Positions 36,640 to 48,877 of a stretch of 64,000 bases of DNA are shown here, piece after piece. Each line of letters starts with the position of its first letter. Position 1 is the stretch's first letter. The notes beneath the pieces were generated by a model. That model worked only from the letters and a program-made list of their open reading frames with translations, had not been told where the DNA came from and did no database searches. Source of the stretch: Circinella umbellata (lineage: Eukaryota > Mucoromycota > Mucoromycetes > Mucorales > Lichtheimiaceae); assembly GCA_025093555.1 (NCBI GenBank), contig JAIWNF010000036.1, positions 186,001 to 250,000 on the forward strand, given 5' to 3'. Made by a program: the position numbers and the translations under genes.

Positions 36640-37148
36640 GAGTAAGTATACAGAATTAGCATATTATATACTATAATTTATTTTATGGGCAAAATATATT
36701 AATGAAACTATTTAAATTCTCTTTCATCACTCAAATCAGTTCTCCAAAGGAATGGATAAGAGCATTAGATAAATATACTCAAAATCTTATCAATAGTATA
36801 GCAATTAGAAAAGAAAAGTTTCAGTTGGCTGAGAAGATATTCAAGAAGTTTGCAGGTCATTATAAAAATGTACTAAAAGTTGCTGAGAGCGATCGTATCC
36901 GCAGTGCTAGCAGTAGTAAGAGTGGCAATGATACCCATTATTGGCAATTACTAGTTGAGATGATAAAAAGATTAAACGATCTTGAAGAGATAGTCAAGGA
37001 AATAAATGACATGAATATGTTCCCGAAAGAGAAATTGGATTATGTACTTTATTACATAGACAAGGATATTGGATGGTTTAGTAGTGCAGTTGTAGCTTTA
37101 CGTCCATTGACTATGGCGGAAAAACTTCGACAAGATAATGATAAATGA
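35633..37148 (+). CDS. Uncharacterised protein (gene X), 375 aa
   Basis: Five exons join in frame: 35633-36128, 36236-36274, 36371-36499, 36587-36641 and 36740-37148. The N-terminal 165 residues are low-complexity, rich in Ser, Glu and Gln, with a Lys/Arg-rich stretch (RLHRSKKEKGKN) that could be a nuclear signal. The C-terminal half is predicted helical: SPKEWIRALDKYTQN, KFQLAEKIFKKFAGHYKN and LVEMIKRLNDLEEIVKEIN suggest a coiled-coil or helical bundle. I do not recognise the family. A truncated copy with a premature stop sits at 61844. The first donor (GTGCGT) is unusual but needed for frame. It lies directly upstream of RAD50 on the same strand, with about 310 bp between them. Confidence 0.6.
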
Positions 37149-37459
37149 TATGAAAAAGTCGATTGTAATAAATATCCAAGAATAAACATTGTATAACTAT
37201 ATTGTCTTTTTCTTAAGATTGTAGTGAAGATTGAATCTTTTGATAAAGCTAAATAAAAAAATAAAGACTCCTGTTATCATTTTGCGTATGTATGAATTAC
37301 CTTCCTGTTTCTCAAAAAGGATTATGCGATATTAACATCACCCCGACTTTTTTTTTTAACTTTTAACACTCGAAATACCGCCGCAGCTTCATTCTTTTAT
37401 ATATATTATATATATTTCTCGATCACACAACCATTTAAAAGGAAAAAAAAAGACTCATA
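37149..37459. other. Intergenic region upstream of RAD50
   Basis: About 310 bp serving as 3' end of gene X and promoter of RAD50. A palindromic TATATATATTATATATATT tract lies near 37397, about 60 bp before the ATG. Confidence 0.45.
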
Positions 37460-40285
37460 ATGTCTTGGATCGATAAATTGGGTATTCTTGGCATTCGATC
37501 ATTTAGTCCTGATGATCCCGTTTATATTCAATTCAGTTCACCATGTACTGTTATTTATGGACCTAATGGAACTGGCAAAACTGTAGTGTATTGTTTTATC
37601 AATTTTTATTTATTTATTGGCTCTATTAGAATGCTTTCTTGATTATTTAAGTGTACCTGAAACTGATCCTATTTGTATTTTATATGTAATTTTGAATAGA
37701 CTATTATTGAAGCATTAAAATATGCCTGTACTGGCGATTTGCCTCCTAATAGTAAACAAGGTGCATTCATTCATGACGTGAAGGTATACAGTAAAATAAT
37801 ATACAATGTTAAACACATATAACAAAATCTTATAAACCTGTAAAAAACTTGTATACATTTTTTTATATGTAGGTAGCAGGTGTATCAGAAGTTCGTGCCC
37901 AAATACGATTACAGTTTTATAGTTGCAATAATATGAAAGTTATTTGTACACGAACATTATCTCTTACTCAAAAAAAGACAACAGTTTCTCAAAAAACATT
38001 GGATACTTCATTAAAGCTAATCGATCCTGCTAATGGTGAGGTAATTATTTATTATCACTATTATTTCCTTCTCTTCCTATTTATCATTATATATTGATGG
38101 AATAATGTGGGAATAAACATTAAATATTCTATAGGTAACCAGTGTTAGTACTCGATGTGCAGATATGGATGTACAACTTCCTCAACATTTGGGTGTATCA
38201 AAGGCTATTCTGGATAATGTAGTATTTTGTCATCAAGAAGAAAGTAATTGGTAAGGATGGATCTATTTTCTTGATTTTTTCATTGAAAATGAATAAGTGT
38301 GTGAATTATAATGAGTTGTTTTACTTAATGCATTCATATCATAGGCCGTTGAGCGAACCAGCTGTTTTGAAGAAGAAGTTGGATGAAATTTTTGCTTCAA
38401 CAAGGTAAACAAATAAATTGGATGAATAACACAAACAAAGTCAAACAAAAAATAACCCTTATTAATACAGTCATGTAAACCATGTGTAGATACACCAAAG
38501 CATTGGCTACAATTAAAGACAATCGAAAAGAGCTTACTCAAGAAAATAAAGTGGAAACAGTTGCTTTGTCTGCCTTAAAAAACGATACTGAAAAAGCACG
38601 TAAAATTACTCGCATTTTATCTGATTTGAAAACGCGAGTTATTAATAAAAAACAACAAGCTGCAGAAATTGATGAAGAATTAGACGAAACTACAAGCGAA
38701 ATCAACTCATTATTGGAAAAATATCGCGAAGCCGAAAAAATTGAAGGGCAAATTCGACAATTGATTCATGAAGAAAAAATCGCACGTGAAAATATGAATG
38801 AACTTGGGAAAAATTTGACGGAAAGGAGTGAAACAGATGAAGAATTACAAATGTTGTTGGATAGTATTAGTGGTCAGGCACAAAAGGATGATGAAACGCG
38901 TCAAGATTTGGAATTCGAAGCTAAACGCGTAGATCGGCAATTAAATACAGCGCGTGAAACAATTTCATCCAAATTGACAACTATGGGTCGATTGGAAGCA
39001 GCTGCTGAAGCGAATAAAAAATTGGAAAAAGAGCGAGCTATACTTCTACGTCAAACAAATGAAGAGTTGGGTCTTGCTTCACAGTCAGGATTAATGGATG
39101 CGGATCGTGCTATCCAAGCTATCAAGGAATTGGTCCGTGCACGAGAAGGAAAACTTCAGAAAATTAAGGTAACGTTGTACAACTGGGATCAAATGTAAAA
39201 AAAAATACTCTTTTTTTTCCTTTGGTTTCATAATAATACTAATAGGAGGTGAGGTTGATTAAATGTAGGATGAAGCACGGGAACAACAATCCAATCTTAG
39301 TTCACAATTACAATCTTTGAAATCTGAACGAGGTGGTCTTGAAGAGTCAAAGAAGAATGCTAAACGACAAGTTGTAAGTTTATTTTATTTTTCAGAAAAT
39401 TAATATAATTGGATTTCATCATTAATGTATCTTTTTTTTTTTGTTATTACATAGCAACAAGCAAGAAATACAACTCGTTCACTCAATGAACAATTAGATA
39501 ATATTCATACAACACAAGCTGATCTTGACGTAGCAAATGATAAACTGACCCGAGAGGTATATATTTAATTAAAATGGATCATAGAGACTATTGAATGGAT
39601 GAATGAATATAGAGAGAGTGTTGTAAAATTAATTAATTGATATGTTTGCTTTTCAACAATAAGGAAAATAATCTAAATGATACCAAAAAGATGCTTGATG
39701 ATGGTGGATTACCATTAAAATTATCACAAAAAGACAAAGAGCTTCGTGATGTGGATGATCAAATCGCTTTAGTGAACGAAGAAATGTCGCGTCTGAATCG
39801 TCAAGGAGATACACAAACTAAATTATCTTTGAAACGTTTGGACCTTGATAGTAAACGTACTACTGCTCGATCATTGTAAGTACCTATCTATTTATACCTG
39901 TATATTATTATTATTATCATTATAATTCAAAAAAGAGGTTTGGGTTGGTAAGATTGGGTATGTAGAGTCTGTCTTGAGCAATTGATCAATTTTATTTTTG
40001 TTGTTGTTTTATAGGTTTAATGAAAATAGTTCTGAAATTCAATCTCGACTTGGACGCGAATCTTCTATGGAATCATTAGATCAAGACCTTACCAAGTTAT
40101 TAAATGAAAAAACAACACAGCTTCAAAAACTTCAAGAAACCAAGGATTGTGATTCTCGAGAATTGTCAGGTGTTGAAGCCAAATTGTCTGTTGCCAAGGA
40201 ATCCCTTTTTGCTAAACAGCAGCAAGCATTAGGTATATATATGTGTATTTTTAACTGTGTATACATATGCGTGTGTGTGTATGTA

Positions 40286-40340
<55 letters not shown>

Positions 40341-43300
40341 GATGGTGATATACGCCCCCTTACTCAGAGCGGAAGGGTTCGATTCTGCAATACAGATAGT
40401 ATTTTTTATGGGTCAAATGAGACCATTTTGATGTTTGTCATTTTTTTCTACATCTAAATAACAAAAATTCGCTTTTCTTTTAAATGGGACGTTTATTTAT
40501 TCAAATAACCATGGTATTTTTTTTAATTATTTCATATAGAATACGAACAGCAAATCAATGAAGTATGTGGGGATAAAAGTCTTCCGGATGAGATGAATGC
40601 TCTTGAAAAAACTTTGACTCAAACTAGAGAGTAAGTTGTCGCTATTATTCTATAAAAAACAAAAGAAGGTAACTAATTAAAATTTTTAATATTCTTGCTA
40701 TCAGACAATTGGGATCCTTGGATGGTGCCAAGAGTATGTACCAACGATTTCATAAACGTACGATCGAATATCATTGTTGTGCTTTGTGTAAGCGAACTTA
40801 TAGTTCTGATCAAGAGGTGGAATATAAAACGTTTCTTAAAGCGGTAAGGTTGAATGATACTACCCCAGGGAAAAGAGATACCTTCAATTTTCATGTTTAC
40901 TGATCAAGGGTTTTTTTTATACTTTTTTTTGTTATATATAAATAGTTGGAAGATGCTGTGAAAAATATCCCTAAAAAAGAAGAAAGTTTCAGAAAAAATA
41001 TTGGTGCAAATGAGAAAAAGTTAGCAAAATTAAAGAGCTTACAAACTACTTGGAATCAACTTAAAACTCTTCGAGATACTGAACTCGTAGATTTAAAGAA
41101 AACGGTGGATAATTATACTGATCAACGTAAATTACTGGCTTCAAAGATTGATACAGTATGTAGATATATATATTTTGTTTCGCCAACTGTTTTTTATTTC
41201 GTTTCAAGTGAAAGTAGAAGAAATAAGTTGAGACTAATATTTTTATATACACTTTTATATAGCAAAATATGAATATTATGGATTTGAAAGAAGAAAAGCA
41301 ACGTATTGAATGGCTGTATAAACGCGCTGAAGAAATTTCACGCTATAAAAAAGAAGCTCGGCAATTAGAACAAGATGTTGTTCAATTAGAAAGCGAACTT
41401 GGACGAACTGGTTCAACACGTACAGTAACAGATTGTCAACGTGAACTTGAAGATCTTTCGGATAAGAGGTAACATTAAACTTTACAGTTGTTATTTTTTT
41501 TTATGAACAAAAAGATACATTAGAAGAAAAAACTGAACGATTCAAATGTTATCTTTTTCATTTATATTTTTTCTATTACTAGTAAAACTATTCGCCGTGA
41601 TCTTCGACGTCTCAATGATGATCGTGAAACTGTTATGCATCAAATTCAAGCAGCTAATAATGCTGTTCATGGTGCTCGTGAAATTGTTCGTGATGTTAAA
41701 CATAAATTGGAAAATCGAGAACGTATTGAACGACAAATTGAACAAGTACAAAATGAATTAAAGAGTTATATGCAACAGCTTCAGGTATTTAAAAAAGGTG
41801 AAAATAGGAAGGAAATGTTTTTTGATGTTACACGGAATACATTGATTAAATCATGCAACTTAATTTTATTTTTTAGAATGCTGAGAATCGAGTAGTTCCT
41901 GTAGAACAAGATATTGAAAAAATATCATCCCAATTACTCCGAATTCAAAGTACTTGGTCTACAAAACAAGATGAAGCACAAACATCAGTTAATCAAGCTC
42001 AACAAAGTTTAGAACGATTGGAAGGTTTAAACCGAGAAATTGCAGAGTATGTTTTTTTGTAGGAGATGAAGTGTTGAAGAGAACAAAAAAAACGATTTGA
42101 AGATGATAAATTCAATAATGCAACACTACATGTATACATCTGTTCTCATACATTTATTATTGTTATTACAGGTACACACGAGGTACAGGAACAGAAAATA
42201 TCGAACGATTATCCGAAGAAAAGCGACTACTTGAACTCAAAGTCGAAGATTTGCAAGAAAAGCGTAATGATACGGATAAAAAGATTCGTGATATTGAAAA
42301 ACAAATCTTAGATCGAAAAGGAAGTGAACGAGAACTAAGTGATCATATTCGTCACCGAGCATTGAAAAAAGAGTTAACAGAATGTCGACTCAAATTAAAT
42401 GAGTTAAAAGGACAACGATCTCGATTTGAACGTGCTTCTTATGAACGCCAAATGGAAACCCATAAAGCACGTCAAGAACAATTAATTGCTGAGGTAAAAT
42501 ACCCATATTTCTTATGTATTTCTTATGTACCTGTATATATATACACATGCGTGCCTGCATGTTTCTTAAATAGAAAAAGAACTTTACTAAACCTTGTACA
42601 ATATAAAAAATTAGCGTGGTGGTATTCATGGTGAAATTCGTCAAATGGAAGTACAAGTAGAACGATATCAAAGTGATTTGAATGTTGATTATGAAGATGT
42701 TGAAGTTCGTTATCATGATCAATATGTACAACTAAAGGTTTGTATTAAATTCTATTGTTTTCCCAATAACTATACTTATATATATACTGATTGGAATACA
42801 CTCCATGTTTTAGATGAATGAATTCGCTCTCACAGATCTCGAAAAATACACAAAGGCCTTAGAACAGTAAGAATATATATCTATAATTTATTTTTAATAA
42901 CGCAGCCAAAGTCAATTTCATAACTTATGATGTATCATAGAGCTATTATGAGGTATCATACGATTAAAATGGAAGATCTGAACAAATTAATTCGAGAAAT
43001 GTGGATTGAAACTTATCGTGGTGGAGGTAATATATTTTTGAGTTTGTTTTTATATCACTGTTTATTTATTTAGTTTTCTTGACGAATTATTTTAGATATC
43101 GACTATATCGAGATTCGTTCTGATAACGAAGGCAATTCAGCATCTAATCGATCATACAACTATCGGGTAGGTTTGTCTATTTTTTTTGAAATGTATATAT
43201 ATCATAGAAATAAATAGTAATAAATATATAAATATATAAATATAGGTTGTCATGATAAAAAATAGTAAAGAAGTCAATATGCGAGGTCGTTGTAGTGCAG

Positions 43301-43756
43301 GTCAAAAAGTACTTACTTCTATCATTGTACGACTTGCTTTAGCAGAGGCATTTTGTGTTAACTGTGGTATCTTGACTTTGGATGAACCTACTACTAATTT
43401 AGATCGAGACAATATTGAAAGTTTGGCCACTAACTTGTCCAGGTAAATATGTATATATATATATATATATTATGTGAAATAGAAGGAGTATGAAGAGGAT
43501 GGGGGGGGACGAGTGAGTGTGTGAGTGAAAGCTCTATTTTTTTATTTACAAGCAAATAAATCATTGGTTATTCATTCACTTTTGTAAAATTCAGACTGGT
43601 TCAATCTCGTCGTGCAAGCCATTCTCATTTTCAACTTATCATTATTACACATGACACGGAATTTGTTGAACAGCTACGTCGATCCAATGTTGCTGAATAT
43701 TTTAATTACGTTCATAAGGATGATAAGTAAGTAAACACAAAAAAAAAGAACAGAGA

Positions 43757-43799
<43 letters not shown>

Positions 43800-43900
43800 G
43801 GATCTTTTTCTCGTTTTCTATTTACTAATTATTTGTAACTATGTTTTACATTTGTAGTCAATATTCAAAAGTTGATCGAGTACGAAATGGATCAAATTAA
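37460..43900 (+). CDS. RAD50: RAD50 double-strand-break repair ATPase
   Basis: About 24 exons, from the ATG at 37460 to TAA at 43898-43900, give a protein of about 1300 aa, the normal Rad50 length. It begins [15 protein letters not shown]. The Walker [19 protein letters not shown] is split by intron 1, and [14 protein letters not shown] (Q-loop region) follows. Long heptad-rich coiled-coil arms flank the central zinc hook CALC in [16 protein letters not shown] (exon at about 40705-40842). The C-terminal ATPase lobe has the signature [12 protein letters not shown], Walker [14 protein letters not shown] and the switch histidine region [13 protein letters not shown]. It works with Mre11 and Nbs1/Xrs2 in end resection, tethering and ATM/Tel1 activation in the nucleus. 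All exon junctions I checked keep frame. It is the only RAD50 copy in the window; the downstream duplication omits it. Confidence 0.97.
40266..40335. repeat. GT/GA compound microsatellite in a RAD50 intron
   Basis: A GTGT(ATGT) run passes directly into a long GA run within the intron at about 40233-40539. Simple-sequence DNA only. Confidence 0.85.
43758..43799. repeat. AC microsatellite in the last RAD50 intron
   Basis: About twenty uninterrupted AC dinucleotides between the last two RAD50 exons. Confidence 0.9.
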
Positions 43901-45979
43901 TGCCTTCTTTATCAACCAACTTAAATTGTAGACAATAATACCCTCTCCTCTCAGAATAATTCATTTTATATTTTACTACTTTTCTTCCTGGTTATTTTCT
44001 TTTTTTTCCTAATGTACTACGTCGCTTCTCATTATTAATAGTATTATATAAGTATTATAAATAAATAAATAAATAAATAAAAAGTCGATATAAGAATACA
44101 AATCAGATATTAATATAATTAGGAGGACATCAACAACAAGCCCACGCTGTCAATGGAGGGAAAAAGCAGTATGTAGATAATTATATATTTTTAAATCTTG
44201 AAATAGATATGTATCCTGGAATTTTGGTACATTTGATGGTCAAGATGCGAAACACAAATTAGGCTTAAATGGCAGGTACTAAAGTGTGTATTTTATTCCG
44301 TTGTGTTTGGTCGAGCCATTGATCCTTCGTTACTACGTACCCTGCCTGCAAGTGTTAACTTTGCATAAAATATTATTCTCTAACATATAATGGCATTAAA
44401 AAACACCGTTTTTGTTTCGCTTTAAGCAAATTTCCTTTTTATTCAGTAGTATAATGGTAATGAATTGACTTATTCAACTTATCAAAGCACAGGATAAATA
44501 AAAATAAAAATAAAATATTGTACTTATATTATATATAGGGTACGAAATTATAGCAGGAAGGTTGTTGGAATAAAAATTATAAATATAGTGATGCTAAAGT
44601 TGATTGTATTTTTTTACTGAAATAATATACATATTAGTAATAAAAAATCAAAAGATACGCATAATACGTAACTACGTATTAAAAAAAATGAAGAAGACAA
44701 AATGTGAAATTTAAGATAAACTATTTCCCAATCATATTTGGAAGCGTGACAATGTATAGGTGCCTTAAATTAACATATAATATAGTCTATGTGTAATGTG
44801 TTATTTATAATATGTATTTCCATCAACCAAAAATATTACTTCCATAGGTAAAGAGGGTTCAAGAAAATATCCATTATTAGTTTCTTGATAAATAAGTTGT
44901 ATACATATGTAATCGTATTACTGTGAAGTCCTTATATCATATTATCAAGTATCAATAGGTAATTATTGAAGACGGCAGTATAGTAACGCATGACTAAAAA
45001 CAGCCGAGTCAAATTAAGCATAGTCATGGGGGGATGGCACGACCGCAAGATGGCGTCTTTTGGTTGCTGTGGGCTCAAATATGCAGCCGAACCCCGCTTT
45101 TTGCATGTCCCCACTCTTTGCACACCTTTTGGAATCAAGATTCAAATTCTATAGTACTGTATGAAGGAGCCACCAGCCTTGTGCCTACAGCACTAACAAA
45201 GCATTTATTATCAAAAAATAAAATGAAAAAAAAGCAAATGACTTTCACTCTTTTATCTAACCTCATAGTTCACCAACCCTTACATTTAGTATAAATGCTA
45301 TGAAGCCTCTTCTATCTATTATTAATTATAGCCTGTGTTCTTTCTTTTATTTTTGTACGCAACTCCCTATTTACTGTTGCTGCATCTACATCTTTTTCCT
45401 GCTGTGCCCCGCAGGTTTTTCAGTACCCAGCTTTGCGAACTGACGAGAGCATAAGCTGAAATCAGCGCGTGTTCATTTAATTTAATTTCGTTATTAATAA
45501 AATAAACAATTTCAACGTATTATACAAGCTCGGTCATAGTTGCCTTTCATCCTTAAAAAAAAATATTGAAAGTATAATACGTATGAAAATTATTAAATAA
45601 TGTTTTAAGAGATGGAGCTGAGCAATTATATAGTACTGCAAATAAATAAAAAAGATCATGTTGTGTAATAAAAAATATCAATGTTTACATCAATAAAGTA
45701 AGGTTTAGATTCGGTTTACATAAGCTGACTATATTTACTCTTTTAAATACATAATCTCATTTGTGTCTTTTTATTTTTTTTTTCTTTTTACTCGAAAAAA
45801 TACCCTTGTTTCTAAAAAAGCAAAAAAAAAAAAAGCAAATTACTAGTGGGACAGTGTTTGGTTTATTTTTTCACTCTGTTGTTAAGGTGAGTAAAGTAAT
45901 CCTGTTCATATAGTCTTGTAATTCAAAAATAAAAAGAAAAAATCGAGTACAATACTAATATAAGAGAAAATTAGAAATA
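43901..45979. other. Gene-poor intergenic region with a transposon-end relic
   Basis: About 2.1 kb between RAD50 and the HET gene. No gene is supported. The only recognisable piece is a MULE terminal-repeat relic at about 45080-45170, listed separately. Frames there are by-products of that relic. Confidence 0.5.
45080..45170. mobile_element. Solo relic of the MULE terminal repeat
   Basis: The segment GAACCCCGCTTTTTGCA near 45081 matches the left terminus of the 53.9-58.5 kb MULE. CTTTGCACACCTTTTGG near 45116 matches the reverse complement of its right terminus (TTTGCACACCTTTTGGCC near 58470). This looks like the remains of an older insertion of the same family, now without coding sequence. 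Confidence 0.5.
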
Positions 45980-47986
45980 ATGTATATAACATATTGTCGA
46001 AATCAAAAAACAGTAGATCTTGTGGATAAAACCAATTATCGACTTGATGCGACATGTGGAGACTATCGACCCACCTGGCTTATCCGTGTTTCTGATTGGA
46101 TACGAGTACCTGGTACAGAAGCAGTGGATGGATACCACACAATTTCATATTGCTGGGAACAATCAGGCGAAGTTGTTAAAAATGAAACCGATGATGGATA
46201 TAGGATAGTAGATGATGGTTATCATTGTATCATTGACAGATACAATTTACACGAAGATGATATTTACGATTGGAAGAGTGAGAACGACGACGGAGTAGAA
46301 AATTTACAAGATAATAATGAAGTCAATGAAGAAGATGGCTATCAATATGATTATGAAAATGATTCTTTTGAGAATGATGGTGCTGATGAAGAAGAGGATA
46401 GACATGACATTGAATCTAATGATAATCAAGAAGCTGATTCTGAGAATGGTTATAAAGATCCTTCTAGAGCATATGATTCTGATACTAATGAACAAGAAGA
46501 ACCGAATGACTGCACTGGGGGTATCTCATGGGGCGATCCAAAAACAGACTCAATACGTATACGATATGTTACATACGACCAGCTCTTGCAACAGGTATGC
46601 AAGGATTTCCAAGTCGAGTATGTGTGGTATGATAAAGTATGTATCGATCAGTCAGACTCCAAAGCCAAATCCCGCGAAATCAAACAGATGCATAAGATTT
46701 ATCGCAATGCATATTATACAATTGCCATGATACCTGAAGTCCGTCTTTACGATTCAGAAGACTTTGAGCAAGATTCTTTTGGCCATGGAAACAAGGCGCA
46801 GAACGAAGTGATAGAAGATATCTGGGCTTCCTCCTGGTTTAAACGAAGCTGGACACTCGAAGAAGTGATGATGACTAGACGCATCTTGATAGTCGGAACC
46901 GACACAAATATGTTTCAGCATAGTATTAAAACAACTGACATACCAACAACATTAGATTTCCTTTCCGTTGGTTTACTTGATTCTGGAGGAACAGAACAGA
47001 ATAGGGGTACTGTCAATCAAGCACTTGCATACGCTCATTTCCGAACAAGTACAAAGCCACACGATATGATATATGCGTTGAAGAACACATTTTATTATAT
47101 GTTTGACGATATTGAAGTCAACTATTCAAAAGATATAAAAAAGGCATTCGACGATTTTTATCGACATATTGCGGCAGACGATCTTTCAATACTGTGTTTT
47201 GGATCTAATAAGAATTTGGCTGGAATCGAACGTGGTGAAAATACCATGGGTAGCTACAATTTACCTTCGTGGACTGGCGTTAGTGGAAGACACACAGACT
47301 GTCGTGTCATTGCTACAACCCACCCGCAATTGAGATATTATATTAATAGCACTATGTCGATGAACATAACAACTAAACAATATTGGAAGATATCTGTTGC
47401 ACCATATGACCGTGGCTGCTATTCTTTGTCGAAGATTAGCCTTGATGACAATAGTTCTTATTTAGACAAAATCGATAGCATTAGCAATGCCAGATGCAAC
47501 AAGGAATTGACTGATATGACTACAGCCGACAAGAATACTGTTTTGTTGGAATGGTTCGTGAATATGCGTAATACAACAGGTCGGTATACGACACACTACC
47601 ATCAGCCTCAAGGTGGTTTACTTACACAAATCAGACCACTTACGTTGACTGAAGATTGTGAAGAATGTATAATATTACCAATTTTACTTGAAATACATAC
47701 ACCAAGAATTGAATCAGTGAATGGCGATATGTCTAACTCTACCATTGAAGGTTATGGAAAGAGCTACTCTTTTCCTGCGTTCCGAGAATGTGCTAAGAGT
47801 TCTGGGAGATATAGAGCAGTAGGTCTATATTATCTTGGATACAATGGCGAGAAGTATGAACCAACGTTTGAATGGAATCATTCTATTGGAAGAGATGACT
47901 TATATACTGATGACCCAAAAGCAATGTTGGGTTTTTTATTTGAAAAAGATGATCATGATGTACCAAAAGAGTTTATTATTGAATGA
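45980..47986 (+). CDS. HET-domain (heterokaryon incompatibility) protein
   Basis: Intronless, 668 aa, which stands out among the intron-rich neighbours. The HET domain is split. Motif 1 (YHTISYCWEQ) lies at residues 52-61. Motif 2 (VEYVWYDKVCIDQSD) lies at 212-226, followed by EIKQMHKIYRNAYYTI. Motif 3 (WFKRSWTLEEVMMTRRILIVG) lies at 286-306. Between motifs 1 and 2 there is an acidic insertion (about 92-180) rich in Asp, Glu and Asn. The remaining 360 residues contain W/Y-rich segments but no domain I recognise; there is no NACHT, ankyrin or WD40 repeat. HET proteins of filamentous fungi trigger cell death on non-self recognition. That role here is inferred from the domain only, and function in Mucoromycota is poorly known. 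Confidence 0.82.
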   Translation: MYITYCRNQKTVDLVDKTNYRLDATCGDYRPTWLIRVSDWIRVPGTEAVDGYHTISYCWEQSGEVVKNETDDGYRIVDDGYHCIIDRYNLHEDDIYDWKSENDDGVENLQDNNEVNEEDGYQYDYENDSFENDGADEEEDRHDIESNDNQEADSENGYKDPSRAYDSDTNEQEEPNDCTGGISWGDPKTDSIRIRYVTYDQLLQQVCKDFQVEYVWYDKVCIDQSDSKAKSREIKQMHKIYRNAYYTIAMIPEVRLYDSEDFEQDSFGHGNKAQNEVIEDIWASSWFKRSWTLEEVMMTRRILIVGTDTNMFQHSIKTTDIPTTLDFLSVGLLDSGGTEQNRGTVNQALAYAHFRTSTKPHDMIYALKNTFYYMFDDIEVNYSKDIKKAFDDFYRHIAADDLSILCFGSNKNLAGIERGENTMGSYNLPSWTGVSGRHTDCRVIATTHPQLRYYINSTMSMNITTKQYWKISVAPYDRGCYSLSKISLDDNSSYLDKIDSISNARCNKELTDMTTADKNTVLLEWFVNMRNTTGRYTTHYHQPQGGLLTQIRPLTLTEDCEECIILPILLEIHTPRIESVNGDMSNSTIEGYGKSYSFPAFRECAKSSGRYRAVGLYYLGYNGEKYEPTFEWNHSIGRDDLYTDDPKAMLGFLFEKDDHDVPKEFIIE

Positions 47987-48877
47987 AAATACCATTTATA
48001 TAGTCTACATGAAAACATATAAATAAAATCAGTTTATCTTCATATCATCAACCTATGATGTGTTGCACGTTTACCCTTCACATCAACTTTATAAGTATGT
48101 TTTTGCTCACATTCATACATTCAACTATTACGTATGTATCCCATTGCCAATATTATGTGTTCAGAATATCACATAATTACGTGACAAAGTCCATACTTTA
48201 CAAATTTCTGATAATATTTTGTAAATACGAATGAATCGCTTCCTAGTATGATAAAACGTTTATCTATAATATAGTGTATACTATAAAAAAATTCCACGAT
48301 ATCCTAAATTAAACAGCAAATGTATACTGAACGAGTAAATTATAGGCCGTTCAGTGCAGTTATGGCAACTATCCCTTAGTAATTTAGCAACAGTTGCGTT
48401 ATTAACATACAGTAATGTGCGGAATAAAGATTACCACATGTTGAACTCTTTGATGGTTGACTATCTTTAACTAAGTAGATCGATTACAGTATTAACAATC
48501 TAACAGCTCTACTATGCATAGGCTTATCATATTTTTCCAACTCAATGATTCAAATTGTGTCAATGCAGTGAAGTTGCGTGGTGAACAAAAAATTTTCAGA
48601 GTGTTATAATAATATTGCTGGACTAAATTCATCAAAACGAAAATACATAATATGAATTATGAAGACCAAATATAAACACCTTTTTTTATTTTGGAGAAAA
48701 AAAGCAAAGAGAAATGTTATGTACGATAATAATAGTTTTACATACTATGATATATATATATATAAGAATCAAAAAGAAAATAGATTATAAGATTTTGATT
48801 CATGAAGGTATAAGCAAATTGTACATATAAATTTTTGGGTGATATATTGGCAGTGGTTGTTAATGTTGGCAATGTGG
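47987..48877. other. Intergenic region between the HET gene and gene Y
   Basis: The 3' ends of two convergent genes with about 890 bp of AT-rich sequence between them. No gene, RNA or repeat can be supported. Confidence 0.5.

Noticed and set aside
40360..40400. GGGTTCGATTCTGC, resembling a tRNA T-arm
   Set aside because: No A-box, acceptor stem or anticodon arm can be drawn around it. It lies within a RAD50 intron next to microsatellites.
45034..45294. 86-codon frame near the MULE relic
   Set aside because: The frame runs through a transposon terminal-repeat relic and A-rich sequence. It does not begin with ATG in a plausible context beyond the relic and matches nothing.
46304..46730. Ile/Met-rich frames overlapping the acidic insertion of the HET gene
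   Set aside because: Out-of-frame and antisense readings of GAT/GAA-rich DNA coding for Asp and Glu.
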